Source: Rhodospirillaceae bacterium LM-1 (GTDB lineage: Bacteria > Pseudomonadota > Alphaproteobacteria > Rhodospirillales > WMHbin7). Taken from it: a stretch of 64,000 bases of DNA. The position numbers and the translations under genes are program-made. Below, piece by piece: positions 27,701-36,602 of this stretch. Within the stretch, counting starts at the first letter, position 1, and each line of letters starts with the position of its first letter. The stretch is from assembly GCA_902725215.1 (NCBI GenBank), contig CACUVI010000012.1, forward strand, positions 380,501 through 444,500, in the 5' to 3' direction. The notes below the pieces were generated by a model. That model saw nothing but the letters and a program-made list of their open reading frames with translations. It did no database searches and was not told the origin of the DNA.

Positions 27701-29152
27701 GTTCACAGCGATCGCGGCTTGCTTGAACAGATGATCAGAAACTTGCTTTCGAACGCCTTGAAATTTACCTGGAGCGGCAGGGTGATGCTTGGCTGTCGGC
27801 GGCGGGGCAAAATGCTCAGCATCGAGGTGTGGGATACGGGAATTGGCATTCCTGAAACCGAACTTCAAGCCATCTTTGAGGAATTTCATCAGCTTGAAAA
27901 TCGAGCGCGCGAGTGCCGCCTTGGCCTGGGTCTTGGGCTTTCGATCGTGCAGCGCTTGGCCAATATTCTTGGCCATCGGATAAGCGTCCATTCCCAAAAG
28001 GGAAAGGGGTCCATGTTCGCCATAGAAGTCGCGACGTCAACCAACATCTTGGAAGTGGAGAGCGCAGCCGCGCCGTCTGTCAACGGAGCACCCATCGATG
28101 AACAGCCGCACCGAACGGGCAATATATTGATTATTGAGGATGATTTCGATTTGCGGAGTCTTCTTGAGCTTACACTTAGGCAATGCGGGCATCGCACGGC
28201 AACGGCCCATGACGGCTTGGCCGCTCTTGAACTTATGTCGCAGAAAAGTTTTCAGCCAGATATCGTTTTGACCGACTTGAGGCTTCCCAATGACATGAGC
28301 GGAATACAAATTGGCTCGAAATTGCAAGAAATGCTGAATCCAAATATCCCGATCGTCATTTTGACGGGAGACACTTTGGCCAATACCATGCGCGATATCG
28401 ATAGCCATAATTTCGTCCGCATGAGCAAGCCGGTAAAGGCAAATGAACTGACACGCGTCATTCATCGGCTTCTTGAAAATCCAAAGCCTTCGGCGCGCAA
28501 AAAGACGTTGCTGCCAGCCATGGCGGCGGAAGATAGCAATGGACAGACCGTCTTCGTCATCGATGACGACAGCCATATAAGACAGACGCTAAAGTCATTT
28601 CTCCTAAATAAAGGGCTGGCCGTACAAGATTATGGAAGCGGCGAGGCCTTTCTTGACGCTTACAAGCCGGGGCAAGGCGGATGTCTTGTGATCGACGCTT
28701 ACTTGCCAGGAATGAGCGGATTTGAATTGTTGCGGTACATGAAAGACGCGGGACATTCGCTGCCGTCTATCATGATTACCGGCCATAGCGACGTGCCAAT
28801 GGCGATTCGCGCCATGAAGGCAGGCGCATTGGATTTCATTGAAAAGCCAGTTGACAGCAAATTGCTGCTGGACAGCATAGAGCGCTCGCTTACGCTGTCT
28901 GAAGGCGCCAATGAAACTTCATTTTTGCGCAAGAATGCCGAAGATATGCTGGCAACGCTTACTCATCGCGAAAGACAAATTCTGGATTTGGTTCTGGCGG
29001 GCAATCCTAGCAAGAATATCGCTGCCGATCTGGGAATCAGCCAGCGCACCGTCGAGAATCATCGCGCCTCGATCATGAGAAAGACTGACGCCAAGTCGCT
29101 TCCTGCCTTGGCAAAATTGGCGTTCATTGCTGTGCCGCCTCAAAGAAAGTAA
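24758..29152 (+). CDS. CheB-CheR-PAS-histidine kinase-REC-REC-LuxR hybrid regulator
   Basis: 1464 residues. Domains in order: CheB methylesterase about 34-210 with the triad visible (Ser42 in GASAGG, His69 in QHLEP, Asp161 in GTGSDG); CheR methyltransferase about 240-490 (IAGCSSGEEAYS, 339-350); Glu-rich coiled coil about 655-740; PAS about 745-860; HisKA with H-box ASHDIRQ; HATPase with N box NLLSNALKF, WDTGIGIP and GLGLGLS; receiver 1 (IIEDD, LTDLRLP); receiver 2 of FixJ type (VIDDD, MITGHSD, EKPVD); C-terminal LuxR helix-turn-helix (LTHRERQILDLVLAG, ISQRTVENHR). TTG 24728 and GTG 24743 are in frame; ATG 24758 was chosen. A whole phosphorelay plus DNA binding in one chain; targets probably the surrounding envelope genes. 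Confidence 0.93.
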   Translation: MQKSNKHQGKTANRIACANPLLPKHANLDVQLSFPVVGIGASAGGLDACKKLVAGLPASSGMAFILVQHLEPNHESMMVDLLSGHTLLTVLQAADGMPLERDHLYVIPPGRYLSVEQGALRLSQPKDRHGARLPFDFLLQSLAKECGQRAICVILSGTGSDGSVGLKVVKENSGFVIVQSPDEAGYDGMPRSAMATGMVDLVLEASKIPEALLKHVGTLSLGPAPSGSAPSADGEKWLSEIIGILREKAAQDFTLYKPGTLQRRIERRMAMRAIKAEEKERYVEILNVDANEVQLLAKDLLINVTNFFRDPSVFDHLAEQIIPDLIRSHAPDQPLRIWIAGCSSGEEAYSHAILLQEQIDAQNSSIKLQLFASDVDEDAVISAREGLYPESIEADVSPDRLARFFAKEGNSYRVVPDLRRKIVFTVQDLLADPPFSRLDMISCRNLLIYLSSEAQTKVISLFHFALRKGGLLLLGNSESIGSSNDRFEVISKADRLYRHVGLSRIGGFRPALESNVRVPIRPGQGLAPSRQAYLGDLCRRMVMENYAPAAVLTNLKHECLYSLGPTDRYLRVAPGHPTNDLLAMVRHGMSAKLASAMIRANLEKTRIAVDGGQISNNGDTVSFSIAVQPVPNEGEELLLICFIDQPKTVAKRAGPSAPGASSRVVELEDELQATKEELRLTTRNLEISSEEQKAINEEALSVNEEFQSTNEELLASKEELQSLNEELTALNGQLQETLESQRTLSNDLQNVLYSTDVATLFLDANLHIRFFTPATRAIFSVIPGDIGRPLVDLHSLASDSLLPNDAREVIKAQSPIEREIEGPGGVWYVRRILPYRTQDSKVEGVVITFTDITERRRILEALSVAKRQADLANVAKSRFLAAASHDIRQLLQTLTLLQGLLEKEVKGEAAGKLVLRLDETLSAMSSILNTLLDINRIDVGNVLPIMSDFSINDLLMKLGDEFAYLAHAQGLDLHVLPCKVQVHSDRGLLEQMIRNLLSNALKFTWSGRVMLGCRRRGKMLSIEVWDTGIGIPETELQAIFEEFHQLENRARECRLGLGLGLSIVQRLANILGHRISVHSQKGKGSMFAIEVATSTNILEVESAAAPSVNGAPIDEQPHRTGNILIIEDDFDLRSLLELTLRQCGHRTATAHDGLAALELMSQKSFQPDIVLTDLRLPNDMSGIQIGSKLQEMLNPNIPIVILTGDTLANTMRDIDSHNFVRMSKPVKANELTRVIHRLLENPKPSARKKTLLPAMAAEDSNGQTVFVIDDDSHIRQTLKSFLLNKGLAVQDYGSGEAFLDAYKPGQGGCLVIDAYLPGMSGFELLRYMKDAGHSLPSIMITGHSDVPMAIRAMKAGALDFIEKPVDSKLLLDSIERSLTLSEGANETSFLRKNAEDMLATLTHRERQILDLVLAGNPSKNIAADLGISQRTVENHRASIMRKTDAKSLPALAKLAFIAVPPQRK

Positions 29153-29416
29153 TCATGCAGGCAGTTTGTCTGAAACATTCAGGAAGATTTGAGTAGTTTC
29201 CGTCTCTTTCGGAATCCCAGCTCCATGCGTTAGTCTACATCAGATGAAATGGATGTCTGAACGGTCGCCGATGCTGGTTCGGCGAATGCCGGAAATTTAG
29301 CCCCGGCGCTGCAAAAGCCAAACGTCATTGAAAATTGCAAATCTAGGTCGGTGACGCGAAGCGGCAATCCGTGCGGCTAGATTCGGCGTCATTTGCAGAC
29401 CTATAGGAGTGCTTCG

Positions 29417-29575
29417 ATGTCTATCGGCACAGTCTTGCTTATCGTCCTGATCCTGCTTTTGATCGGCGCATTGCCACGATGGAGGCACAGCGCAAATTGG
29501 GGCTACTTCCCAAGCGGGGGATTGGGCCTTGTCCTCATCATTGTATTTATTTTGCTGCTTGCCGGGCGGATTTAG
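29417..29575 (+). CDS. DUF3309 family peptide (copy 2)
   Basis: 52 residues: MSIGTVLLIVLILLLIGALP, then RHSANWGYFPSGGLG and a second helix ending LAGRI. AGGAGT lies a few bases upstream. Same length and central motif as the copy at 23881; the two flank the giant kinase gene. Function unknown. Confidence 0.88.
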   Translation: MSIGTVLLIVLILLLIGALPRWRHSANWGYFPSGGLGLVLIIVFILLLAGRI

Positions 29576-29675
29576 CCGGGAACGCCGTAAGAAGGCCCAT
29601 GCGAGATGGGAATATAGGAATGTTTCAACGCATTAAGCTGCACAGTCAATCAGGCAGCGATTTAGGAGAGTCATT

Positions 29676-30578
29676 ATGAAGACGCACATGAAGGCAAGAA
29701 TTCTCTTCGCAGCGCCGCTTTTGCTGGGCGGATTGGCTGCCTGCAACGGCACACCGGCAAACGGCTATATACCGGGCAGCGTTTACCAACTTGAACAGTT
29801 GAACAAGACGGCGGCGACCGGGTCGCCGTTTACACAGGCGCTGGCCAACAATTATCGTGTCTTCGCGCAAGACGAAAAAGATGAGTATGATTGGTTTGGG
29901 CAGAAGATATTTGCCACAAAGGGTCTTATCGCTGCATCTGGAAAAGCGCCGCCGCCAGAAGAGCTAGGCGAGTGGAAGGTCTCTGACCCCGTCGCCGCCA
30001 ACGATCTGAAAATGGCGCGCGCTCGTCTGATGAACATGTTGAGTGGTCCCGCTCCGTCTCAGTATCCTGTCTGGAGCGCTGCCGCCCAAACCAACTTCGA
30101 TTGCTGGCTTCACGAGCAATACGAGGGGTGGGAGTTTGATAAGATCGCGGTTTGTCGCAGCGCATTTATGACGGCAATGGAGCAAATCAACGCGCCGCCC
30201 AAGGTTGCTCAGGCGCAACCGGCCCCCGCAAAGATGGCTCCACCCCCGGCGCCATATTTGGTGTTCTTCGACTTCGACAAGACAGATCTTCTTGCTGAGG
30301 CCCGTCAGATCATCACAAATGCCGCGAAAGCGATCGCTGATGGCAAATTCCTCAGGGTCAAGGTCATCGGTTATACTGATACTTCCGGTTCCACGGAATA
30401 CAACAACAAACTATCGATGCGCCGCGGCGATGCCGTTAGGCAGGAACTCATTCGCGACGGCGTTGCCGCGAACAGCATCAGCGTCGATGGCAGGGGCGAG
30501 GGCGACTTGCTCATGCAAACGCCAGACGGCGTGCGCGAACCGCAAAACCGTCGCGCTTCCATTGAACTGATGAAGTAG
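29676..30578 (+). CDS. OmpA-family lipoprotein
   Basis: 300 residues. Lipoprotein signal with LLGGLAAC (Cys at about 23). Residues 30-180 form a helical region with WFGQKIFATKG and FDCWLHEQYEGWEFDKI; a Pro/Ala linker follows; residues 200-300 are an OmpA peptidoglycan-binding domain (VFFDFDKTDLL, VIGYTDTSGSTEYNNKLSMRRGDAV, NRRASIELM). TTAGGAG precedes the ATG. Links the outer membrane to the cell wall. Confidence 0.92.
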   Translation: MKTHMKARILFAAPLLLGGLAACNGTPANGYIPGSVYQLEQLNKTAATGSPFTQALANNYRVFAQDEKDEYDWFGQKIFATKGLIAASGKAPPPEELGEWKVSDPVAANDLKMARARLMNMLSGPAPSQYPVWSAAAQTNFDCWLHEQYEGWEFDKIAVCRSAFMTAMEQINAPPKVAQAQPAPAKMAPPPAPYLVFFDFDKTDLLAEARQIITNAAKAIADGKFLRVKVIGYTDTSGSTEYNNKLSMRRGDAVRQELIRDGVAANSISVDGRGEGDLLMQTPDGVREPQNRRASIELMK

Positions 30579-30593
30579 CAGCGCACAGGTCTT

Positions 30594-30633
30594 TGTCACG
30601 GGGATGCCGGAATGGCTCCGGTATCCCCTGACA
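30594..30633 (+). terminator. Strong hairpin after OmpA-family lipoprotein gene
   Basis: TGTCA-c-GGGGATGCCGGA / TCCGGTATCCCC-TGACA, 17 pairs with one bulge and one G-T pair and a 5-base loop. No T run follows, so it may act as a Rho-dependent end or stabiliser. Confidence 0.55.
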
Positions 30634-30831
30634 AGTTAGAGTAGATTCCGAACCTATCGAGTTGCGCAGCGCAGTAATACTGTAAGACAGACCACCGCCA
30701 CCTGAGTGGTTGGACATCGCCATCGAGAGAGCTATTTGCTTTGCGATGCACTAGAGGCGTCATCCAAAAAATTTCGACAAGACGCTTTCTCGCCTTCTTG
30801 GCTTGCCACCCTCATCATTAGGAGAGCCTTC

Positions 30832-31074
30832 ATGAATCGTTTCATTCTTGCTATTTCTCTTGTCGCTTCGTTGGCGGCGCTGACCGCCTGCGGATCGTCA
30901 ACGGGCGATCGTGCCCTTAGCGGCGGCGGCATAGGCGCTGGCGTCGGTGCGCTTGGCGGCTTCCTCGTCGGAGCCCCCATTGAAGGCGCACTTATCGGCG
31001 GCGCCGTCGGCGCAGGCACGGGCGCGCTCACCAATCAAGACCAAATCAATCTTGGAAAGCCGATTTGGCGATAA
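30832..31074 (+). CDS. Glycine-zipper lipoprotein
   Basis: 80 residues. Lipoprotein signal ends AALTAC, then GSSTGDR and a glycine-zipper segment GGGIGAGVGALGGFLVG..GGAVGAGTGAL, as in small outer-membrane stress lipoproteins. AGGAGAG just upstream fixes ATG 30832, although the frame is open from 30706. Confidence 0.85.
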   Translation: MNRFILAISLVASLAALTACGSSTGDRALSGGGIGAGVGALGGFLVGAPIEGALIGGAVGAGTGALTNQDQINLGKPIWR

Positions 31075-31123
31075 GCTCAATAACTAATCCCACGTCAACA
31101 GGTTACAGATTATGGAGAACATC

Positions 31124-31630
31124 ATGTTTCAGACAGCAAAAATCATGCGGGCGCTTGCCGCATCGCTCGTGCTTATTGCAGCCGCTGGCTGCGCCGAGCA
31201 AGCTGCATCGCCACAGAGCGCTTCTTCCGCCGCTCCAAAGCCTTCCGCCGCGCCGATGTCAAACGATCCCGAGCTGGCGGGCGCTTGGTATCAAATCTTC
31301 TTTGACACCAACAAGGCGGATATCGATTCCAGAGGCCAGATGGTCATCAAGAACGTGGCCTATGTCGCAACCAACAACGACATGACGCGCGTGACGGTTA
31401 TCGGCAAGACCGACCGCGTTGGCGACGCGGCTTCCAATGTCGCCTTGTCGCAGCGCCGCGCCGATCAAGTGCGCGACGCCTTGATCGCCGCCGGCGTTCC
31501 CGCCGCGCACATCGACACGCGTTGGACTGGTGAAAGCAGCCAGAAAGTATCGACCATCGATGAGGCGAGCGAACAACGCAACCGGGTCGTCGATGTCACG
31601 GTGATCAAGCTGTTGCCGCGCAAGCAGTAG
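31124..31630 (+). CDS. OmpA-family lipoprotein
   Basis: 168 residues from ATG 31124, chosen because GGAGA sits 5 bases before it; ATG 31112 is in frame. Lipoprotein signal ends LIAAAGC. After an Ala/Ser/Pro linker, an OmpA domain: YQIFFDTNKADIDSRGQ, TVIGKTDRVGDAASNVALSQRRADQVRDAL, QRNRVVDVTV. It is the last of the envelope cluster; a strong terminator follows. Confidence 0.92.
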   Translation: MFQTAKIMRALAASLVLIAAAGCAEQAASPQSASSAAPKPSAAPMSNDPELAGAWYQIFFDTNKADIDSRGQMVIKNVAYVATNNDMTRVTVIGKTDRVGDAASNVALSQRRADQVRDALIAAGVPAAHIDTRWTGESSQKVSTIDEASEQRNRVVDVTVIKLLPRKQ

Positions 31631-31678
31631 AATTAGGTTCGCTGCTTGGCCAATGTTTGGCCGGAGCCTACACACGTA

Positions 31679-31717
31679 ACGACGCCGTCTTTGGGACATG
31701 CCAAAAGACGGCGTCGT
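31679..31717 (+). terminator. Terminator at the end of the envelope cluster
   Basis: Perfect 14-bp stem ACGACGCCGTCTTT / AAAGACGGCGTCGT with an 11-base loop, followed by GCTTTCC. It lies between the convergent OmpA gene and the acyltransferase fusion gene. Confidence 0.75.
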
Positions 31718-31885
31718 GCTTTCCAAAGCTAGAAATTTGACGATGACGATTGGTTCTGACCTGTCTCGGACAATTTCGTCTGGATGGAGATAGGGTCAAG
31801 ACACATTTCAGCTTGTCACCAACCTTGGACTAGGCAGGTCTGGAATACCCCACCGGTCCAAGAGCCACATGCGGTGTTTTCCTTG

Positions 31886-34800
31886 CTAGCTGGCCGCCCC
31901 CGGCGAGGGCGCGATGAAGGCTTCGGCCAGGGCTTTGACGCCGACATAGTCGGTTTTGCCCGTACCAAGAATGGGCAGTCGGTCCACCTTCAAGATCGCC
32001 TTGGGGACCATCAGTTCCGAAAGCCCCTGGGCGCGGAAATGGGCCAGAATGGCGTCGCGGGCGGCGGACTGGTTTTCTGTGATCAAGATCAGCTGCTCGC
32101 CTTTGCGCTCATCGGGCAGGGCGATCACCGCATGATGCTGCTGCGGCCACAGGGCGGCGATTTCGCTCTCCACCTTGCCAAGCGAGATCATTTCTCCAGC
32201 AATCTTGGCGAACCGCTTGGCGCGGCCCAGAATGCGCACATAGCCAAGCTCGTCGATGGAGACAATGTCGCCGGTGTCGTACCAGCCGTCGTTCAAGGGT
32301 TCAAGCTGGCCCGGCTTTTCCGCCCGGTAGTAGCCCAGCATGATGTTGGGTCCCTTCACCCACAAGCGTCCGCCTTCAGGCACGCCCGGCATTTGTTCAA
32401 GTCGGCAGTCGATGCCGGGCAGAATGCGCCCCACCGTTCCCGCCTTGAAATGCATGGGCGTGTTGACGGCGATTACGGGGGCGGTTTCCGTGGCACCATA
32501 GCCCTCCAGGATGCGCACGCCGAATTTGTCCATCCAGACGCGCCTTGTTTCGTCCTTTACCTTCTCGGCGCCTGCAAAGACGTAGCGCACGCTGTAGAAA
32601 TCATAGGGCGAGGCCACGCGGGCGTAACCCGCCAGGAAGGTGTCCGTGCCGAACAAGATGGTGGCGTTGGCGTCGTAGACCATCTCGGGCACGATGCGGT
32701 AATGCAGCGGCGACGGATATAAGAACGTCTTGATGCCCGACAAGATGGGCAACAGCATGCCGCCGGTCAGGCCGAAGGAATGGAAGATGGGCAGGGCGTT
32801 GAAGACGATGTCGGTCGAGGAAAAGGCTACGCGGGCCGCGATCTGCTGAAGATTGGCCAGCAGATTGACATGCGACAGCACGACGCCCTTGGGCGTGCCT
32901 TCCGACCCCGAGGTAAACAAGATCACCGCGGGCGCTTGCGGCGAAACGCCTTGACGCTTGACGATTCTGCGCGCGAACGGGCTGGCCAGCAATCCGTACA
33001 GCTTGTCGGAAAGCCCCATCCCGGCTTTCACGTCTTCAAGATAGACAAGCCTGACCTTGGCTTCCAGGGCCTCGGCCAAGGCGTCCAGGCGCGCCTGCTC
33101 GATGAAGCGGCGCGACGTGATTACGGTGCGGATGCGGGCGGTTTCGCACGCCGACAGGACATTGGCGGCGCCGGTCGTGAAGTTCAGCATGGCCGGAACG
33201 CGCGCTTGCGACTGTGCCGCAAAGAAAGCGGCGGCGGCGGCATTGGCATTGGGCAGCATCAGGCCCAGCGCTTCGCCTTGCTTCGTTCCCTCGCAAATCC
33301 TGCGCCCTAGGGCCATGGCTCCTATGATCAGGCGAGCGTAGCTTAGGGGCTTGCGGCTGATATCCTCGCAGGCCAAGGCGTCGGCGCCATGGGTGCGCTT
33401 GGCGTCCAGCAAGGCTTCGAACAAAGTGCGCTGACTGTTCGACGTTTCGAACATCATGCGCGACATCACATCGTAAAGGGCTGTGCCGATCTTCTGGCGG
33501 CGCGCCCGGCCCTTGATCTCCTCGGCCAGATCAAAGCGGCAGGGCGGCAGAATGGTGATGGTGATTTTCGGAAACCAGCGCAGCTTGATCTTTCCCTTCA
33601 GCCGCGAGAAGGGGGTAAACTGGGCGCCGTCGATGCGCACCGGGATAATGGGAGCCTGGGCCTTGTCGGCGATCATGCCGGGGCCTTCGTAGATCTTCAT
33701 CAAGGCTCCGGTTACCGTGATGCGGCCCTCGGGAAAAATCACGCAGCTGCGGCCCTCCTGCACGGCGTGGATCAGGCCCTTGGTGGACATCGGATTGGTG
33801 GGGTCCATCGGATAGGCGTCAACCACCGCCAAGAAGGGTTTCACCCACCACAGACGGGCGATGAAGCTGTTGATGGCGAAAGTCGGCTTCATGGGCAGAA
33901 AGGCGGCCATCAGCACGGCATCCAGGAACGAGACGTGATTGACCACGATCACCGCCTTGTTGCCGATGGATTTCAGATTCTCAAGACCCCGCACCTCGAC
34001 GCCGTACAGGCGCTTCAGAGTCCATGAGAAGACGCCCTTCAAGAAGGCGTCGGGCAGCAGGCCGCAGATATAGACCGCCACTACCAAGGTTGCCGCCGCG
34101 ATGGTTAGAAACACCTCGGGCACCGAAAATCCCAGGGACAGCATGGCCGCACTTGCCCCGGCCGCCAGGACCATGAAAGCGGCGTTCACAATATTGTTGG
34201 CGCCGATGATGCGCGCTCGTTCGCTTTCATGGCTGCGCGATTGCAAGATCGTGTAAAGCGGCACGATGTAGATGCCGCCCGCGATGGCAAGCAGCAGCAA
34301 ATCGGCCAGCACGCGCCAAGACGAAAAATGTCCCAGGAAGTCGATCAGAGATTGGATGGAGACCGATCCGTCAGCATTCATCGCGCGACTGGTCAGCCAC
34401 AAGTCGAAGGCGAACGCGGCCATGGCCAGGGCGGCGAAGGGCACGAAGCGGGCGGATATCTCGCCTTTCAGCAGGCGGGTGCAGATCATCGATCCAATGC
34501 CGATGCCGATCGAAAAAATGGTCAGCATCAGGGTTACCGCCTGCTCGTCGGCGTTCAACACGTCCTTGGCGAAGGCGGGAAATTGCGACAGATAGGTGGC
34601 GCCGACCAGCCAGAACCAGGAAATTCCCAGCACCGACAGGAAGATGGCGCGCTGACGACGGATCATGCCCAGAACATGCAGGGTTTCGCCCGCAAAATTG
34701 GGATTGATCCGAACCGATGCATTGCCGGGATGCGCCTTGGGCAGGAACAGGCTGGCGGCAAAACCCAGGGCCGCCAAGCAGACGACCATGATGGCGATGA

Positions 34801-35329
34801 TCAAGGTGCCGCCATTTTGCAAAATAAGAATGCCGCCCGCAATGGTGCCCAGAAGGATCGCCAGGAAGGTGCCGCCCTCTATGGCGGCGTTGCCGCTGAC
34901 CAACTCGTCTTCTTCCAACTGTTCGGGAATGATGGCGTATTTCAAAGGGCCGAAGAAGGCCGCCTGCACGCCCAGCAGAAAAAGAACGCAGACCATACCC
35001 AACACGCTGGGAAGCAAGAGCGCCCAGGCGCCCAAACAGGCGATCAGGATTTCGGCGAACTTGATGATGCGGATCAGGAAGGATTTTTCAAATCGGTCGG
35101 CGATCTGGCCTGCCGTGGCCGAGAAGAGAAAGAAGGGCAGAATGAAAATGCCAGCCGCCAGCGTGACTAGAATTTGCGGCGCGATGGGAGATTGTTCGCT
35201 GAGCCGGTAGATGACCAGGATGGCCATCGCGTTTTTGAACAGATTGTCGTTGGCCGCCCCCAGAAATTGGCTGACGAACAGCGGCCAGAAGCGGCGCTTG
35301 AACAGCACGCTGGTCAAATCCGAGGTCAT
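31886..35329 (-). CDS. Lysophospholipid transporter-acyltransferase-acyl-ACP synthetase fusion (LplT-Aas type)
   Basis: 1147 residues. Residues 1-430 are an MFS/LplT-like transporter of about 12 helices (FLGAANDNLFKNAM near the start); 440-630 a PlsC acyltransferase with NHVSFLD (His464) and FPEGRITVTG; 640-1147 an AMP-binding acyl-ACP synthetase with LFTSGSEGTPKGVV, YGATETAPV and GWYDTGDIV. Expected role: import lysophospholipid across the inner membrane and reacylate it. The start follows GGGGGAGAA and lies one base after the stop of the amidohydrolase gene, so they form an operon. Confidence 0.93.
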   Translation of the reverse strand: MTSDLTSVLFKRRFWPLFVSQFLGAANDNLFKNAMAILVIYRLSEQSPIAPQILVTLAAGIFILPFFLFSATAGQIADRFEKSFLIRIIKFAEILIACLGAWALLLPSVLGMVCVLFLLGVQAAFFGPLKYAIIPEQLEEDELVSGNAAIEGGTFLAILLGTIAGGILILQNGGTLIIAIMVVCLAALGFAASLFLPKAHPGNASVRINPNFAGETLHVLGMIRRQRAIFLSVLGISWFWLVGATYLSQFPAFAKDVLNADEQAVTLMLTIFSIGIGIGSMICTRLLKGEISARFVPFAALAMAAFAFDLWLTSRAMNADGSVSIQSLIDFLGHFSSWRVLADLLLLAIAGGIYIVPLYTILQSRSHESERARIIGANNIVNAAFMVLAAGASAAMLSLGFSVPEVFLTIAAATLVVAVYICGLLPDAFLKGVFSWTLKRLYGVEVRGLENLKSIGNKAVIVVNHVSFLDAVLMAAFLPMKPTFAINSFIARLWWVKPFLAVVDAYPMDPTNPMSTKGLIHAVQEGRSCVIFPEGRITVTGALMKIYEGPGMIADKAQAPIIPVRIDGAQFTPFSRLKGKIKLRWFPKITITILPPCRFDLAEEIKGRARRQKIGTALYDVMSRMMFETSNSQRTLFEALLDAKRTHGADALACEDISRKPLSYARLIIGAMALGRRICEGTKQGEALGLMLPNANAAAAAFFAAQSQARVPAMLNFTTGAANVLSACETARIRTVITSRRFIEQARLDALAEALEAKVRLVYLEDVKAGMGLSDKLYGLLASPFARRIVKRQGVSPQAPAVILFTSGSEGTPKGVVLSHVNLLANLQQIAARVAFSSTDIVFNALPIFHSFGLTGGMLLPILSGIKTFLYPSPLHYRIVPEMVYDANATILFGTDTFLAGYARVASPYDFYSVRYVFAGAEKVKDETRRVWMDKFGVRILEGYGATETAPVIAVNTPMHFKAGTVGRILPGIDCRLEQMPGVPEGGRLWVKGPNIMLGYYRAEKPGQLEPLNDGWYDTGDIVSIDELGYVRILGRAKRFAKIAGEMISLGKVESEIAALWPQQHHAVIALPDERKGEQLILITENQSAARDAILAHFRAQGLSELMVPKAILKVDRLPILGTGKTDYVGVKALAEAFIAPSPGAAS

Positions 35330-35330
35330 G

Positions 35331-36581
35331 TCACTTCTCCCCCTTGACGACGCTTGGATTGTGCAGCGGTTCAGCCAGTCCGGCAAGGCCGGGATGGGCG
35401 GCGAACAGATGGGCTGGGAACCTGGCGCCGGTTTTGGGATGCCTTATCGTGCGCTTCAGAGCGAAATCGAACAGCAGCGGATTGCGTCGGCGGATTTCGT
35501 TCAAGGACGTCCGCTCCCGGTTGGTGATGAAGCCGCCCATTTGCAAAAGCCATGGCTGGATGAAGGGGCCGATGGCGGGCAGGGGATAGTCGCTGCCATT
35601 GACTAGGCGGGAATGCAAGTCGTCGCGTTCCAGCAAAATGCGCAAATCCTTGTGGCTGCGAATGGTCTGGGTGATGGCCGAGATGTCCGAGAACAGCAGA
35701 TCCTTGTATCTGGGATCGTCCATCATGCGCAGCCATAGATCGAAATTGCGGACCTGCCGTCCGGGATTGTCCAAATCCTCGTTCATGCCGCGATTGCCCG
35801 CATGGGCCAAGATCACCCGAACATTGTGATCCAGCGCGCGGCGCAGCAGCAATGGATTGCCCAGCCGCTGGTCGTCAGGCGAATGCACCGCCGATTCTTC
35901 CCCCGTATGACACAGCAAAATCATGTCGTGCTTGGCCATCAGACGGTAATAGGGATCGATGGCGGGGTCGGAGGGGTCCATGCCCTGGGCGTTGGGCAAC
36001 CATTTGACGATGCGCACCCCTTGGCTGGCATAGAATTCCAGCTTGGAAAGCGCTTCTGGATCGTAAGGATGCACCGAGACAGCCGGGATGAAATGTTCGG
36101 GATGGCGCATGGACAGATCCAGCACATAATCGCTGGGTGTGTGGAACTCGCTGTCGTCTTGCAAGATATGGCCAAACTTGTCGCGCCGGTAATCGAACGC
36201 CAGAATGACCAGCTTTTTGGGACGGGGAAATTCGCCCGCCAATTGGCGAAGACGCTCGACATATTGCAAGTCGGCCTCGGCTTCGCTTCGAATGCCCGAG
36301 CTGTTGAAAAATATCTTGGCCTTCAGGCGAGCCACGGGATAACGCCAGCTTAGCAGTTTCGGGTTGACCGAAGCGCCGGTGCCCCCCGCGCCCAAACCCA
36401 GCATATGGGCGTGGTAATCGACCAACTCCTCCCCCTCCAGGCCTTGGAAGGATTGTTCGAGCAGCGTTTTGGCCTTGTCGCTAAGGCCTTCCTTTCGAAG
36501 GGCGGCATTGGCGGATGGATTCAACATAACCATGCCCAGGGCGATTGCGACGGATCCGGCGACGGCCAGCGAAGTTCCCAT
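35331..36581 (-). CDS. Exported amidohydrolase-2 family protein
   Basis: 416 residues from the ATG with GGGAGG 7 bases upstream (longer in-frame starts at 36626 and 36707 run through the operator and are rejected). Signal peptide about 1-26 ends PSANA. TIM-barrel metal-hydrolase motifs in order: VDYHAHM, IVKWLPNAQG, LLCHTGEES, ILAHAGNRG and VNGSDYPLP. Substrate unknown; co-transcription with a lysophospholipid salvage gene suggests a lipid- or envelope-related substrate. Confidence 0.85.
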   Translation of the reverse strand: MGTSLAVAGSVAIALGMVMLNPSANAALRKEGLSDKAKTLLEQSFQGLEGEELVDYHAHMLGLGAGGTGASVNPKLLSWRYPVARLKAKIFFNSSGIRSEAEADLQYVERLRQLAGEFPRPKKLVILAFDYRRDKFGHILQDDSEFHTPSDYVLDLSMRHPEHFIPAVSVHPYDPEALSKLEFYASQGVRIVKWLPNAQGMDPSDPAIDPYYRLMAKHDMILLCHTGEESAVHSPDDQRLGNPLLLRRALDHNVRVILAHAGNRGMNEDLDNPGRQVRNFDLWLRMMDDPRYKDLLFSDISAITQTIRSHKDLRILLERDDLHSRLVNGSDYPLPAIGPFIQPWLLQMGGFITNRERTSLNEIRRRNPLLFDFALKRTIRHPKTGARFPAHLFAAHPGLAGLAEPLHNPSVVKGEK

Positions 36582-36602
36582 GATGCGCCTCCCAATTTTC
36601 AA

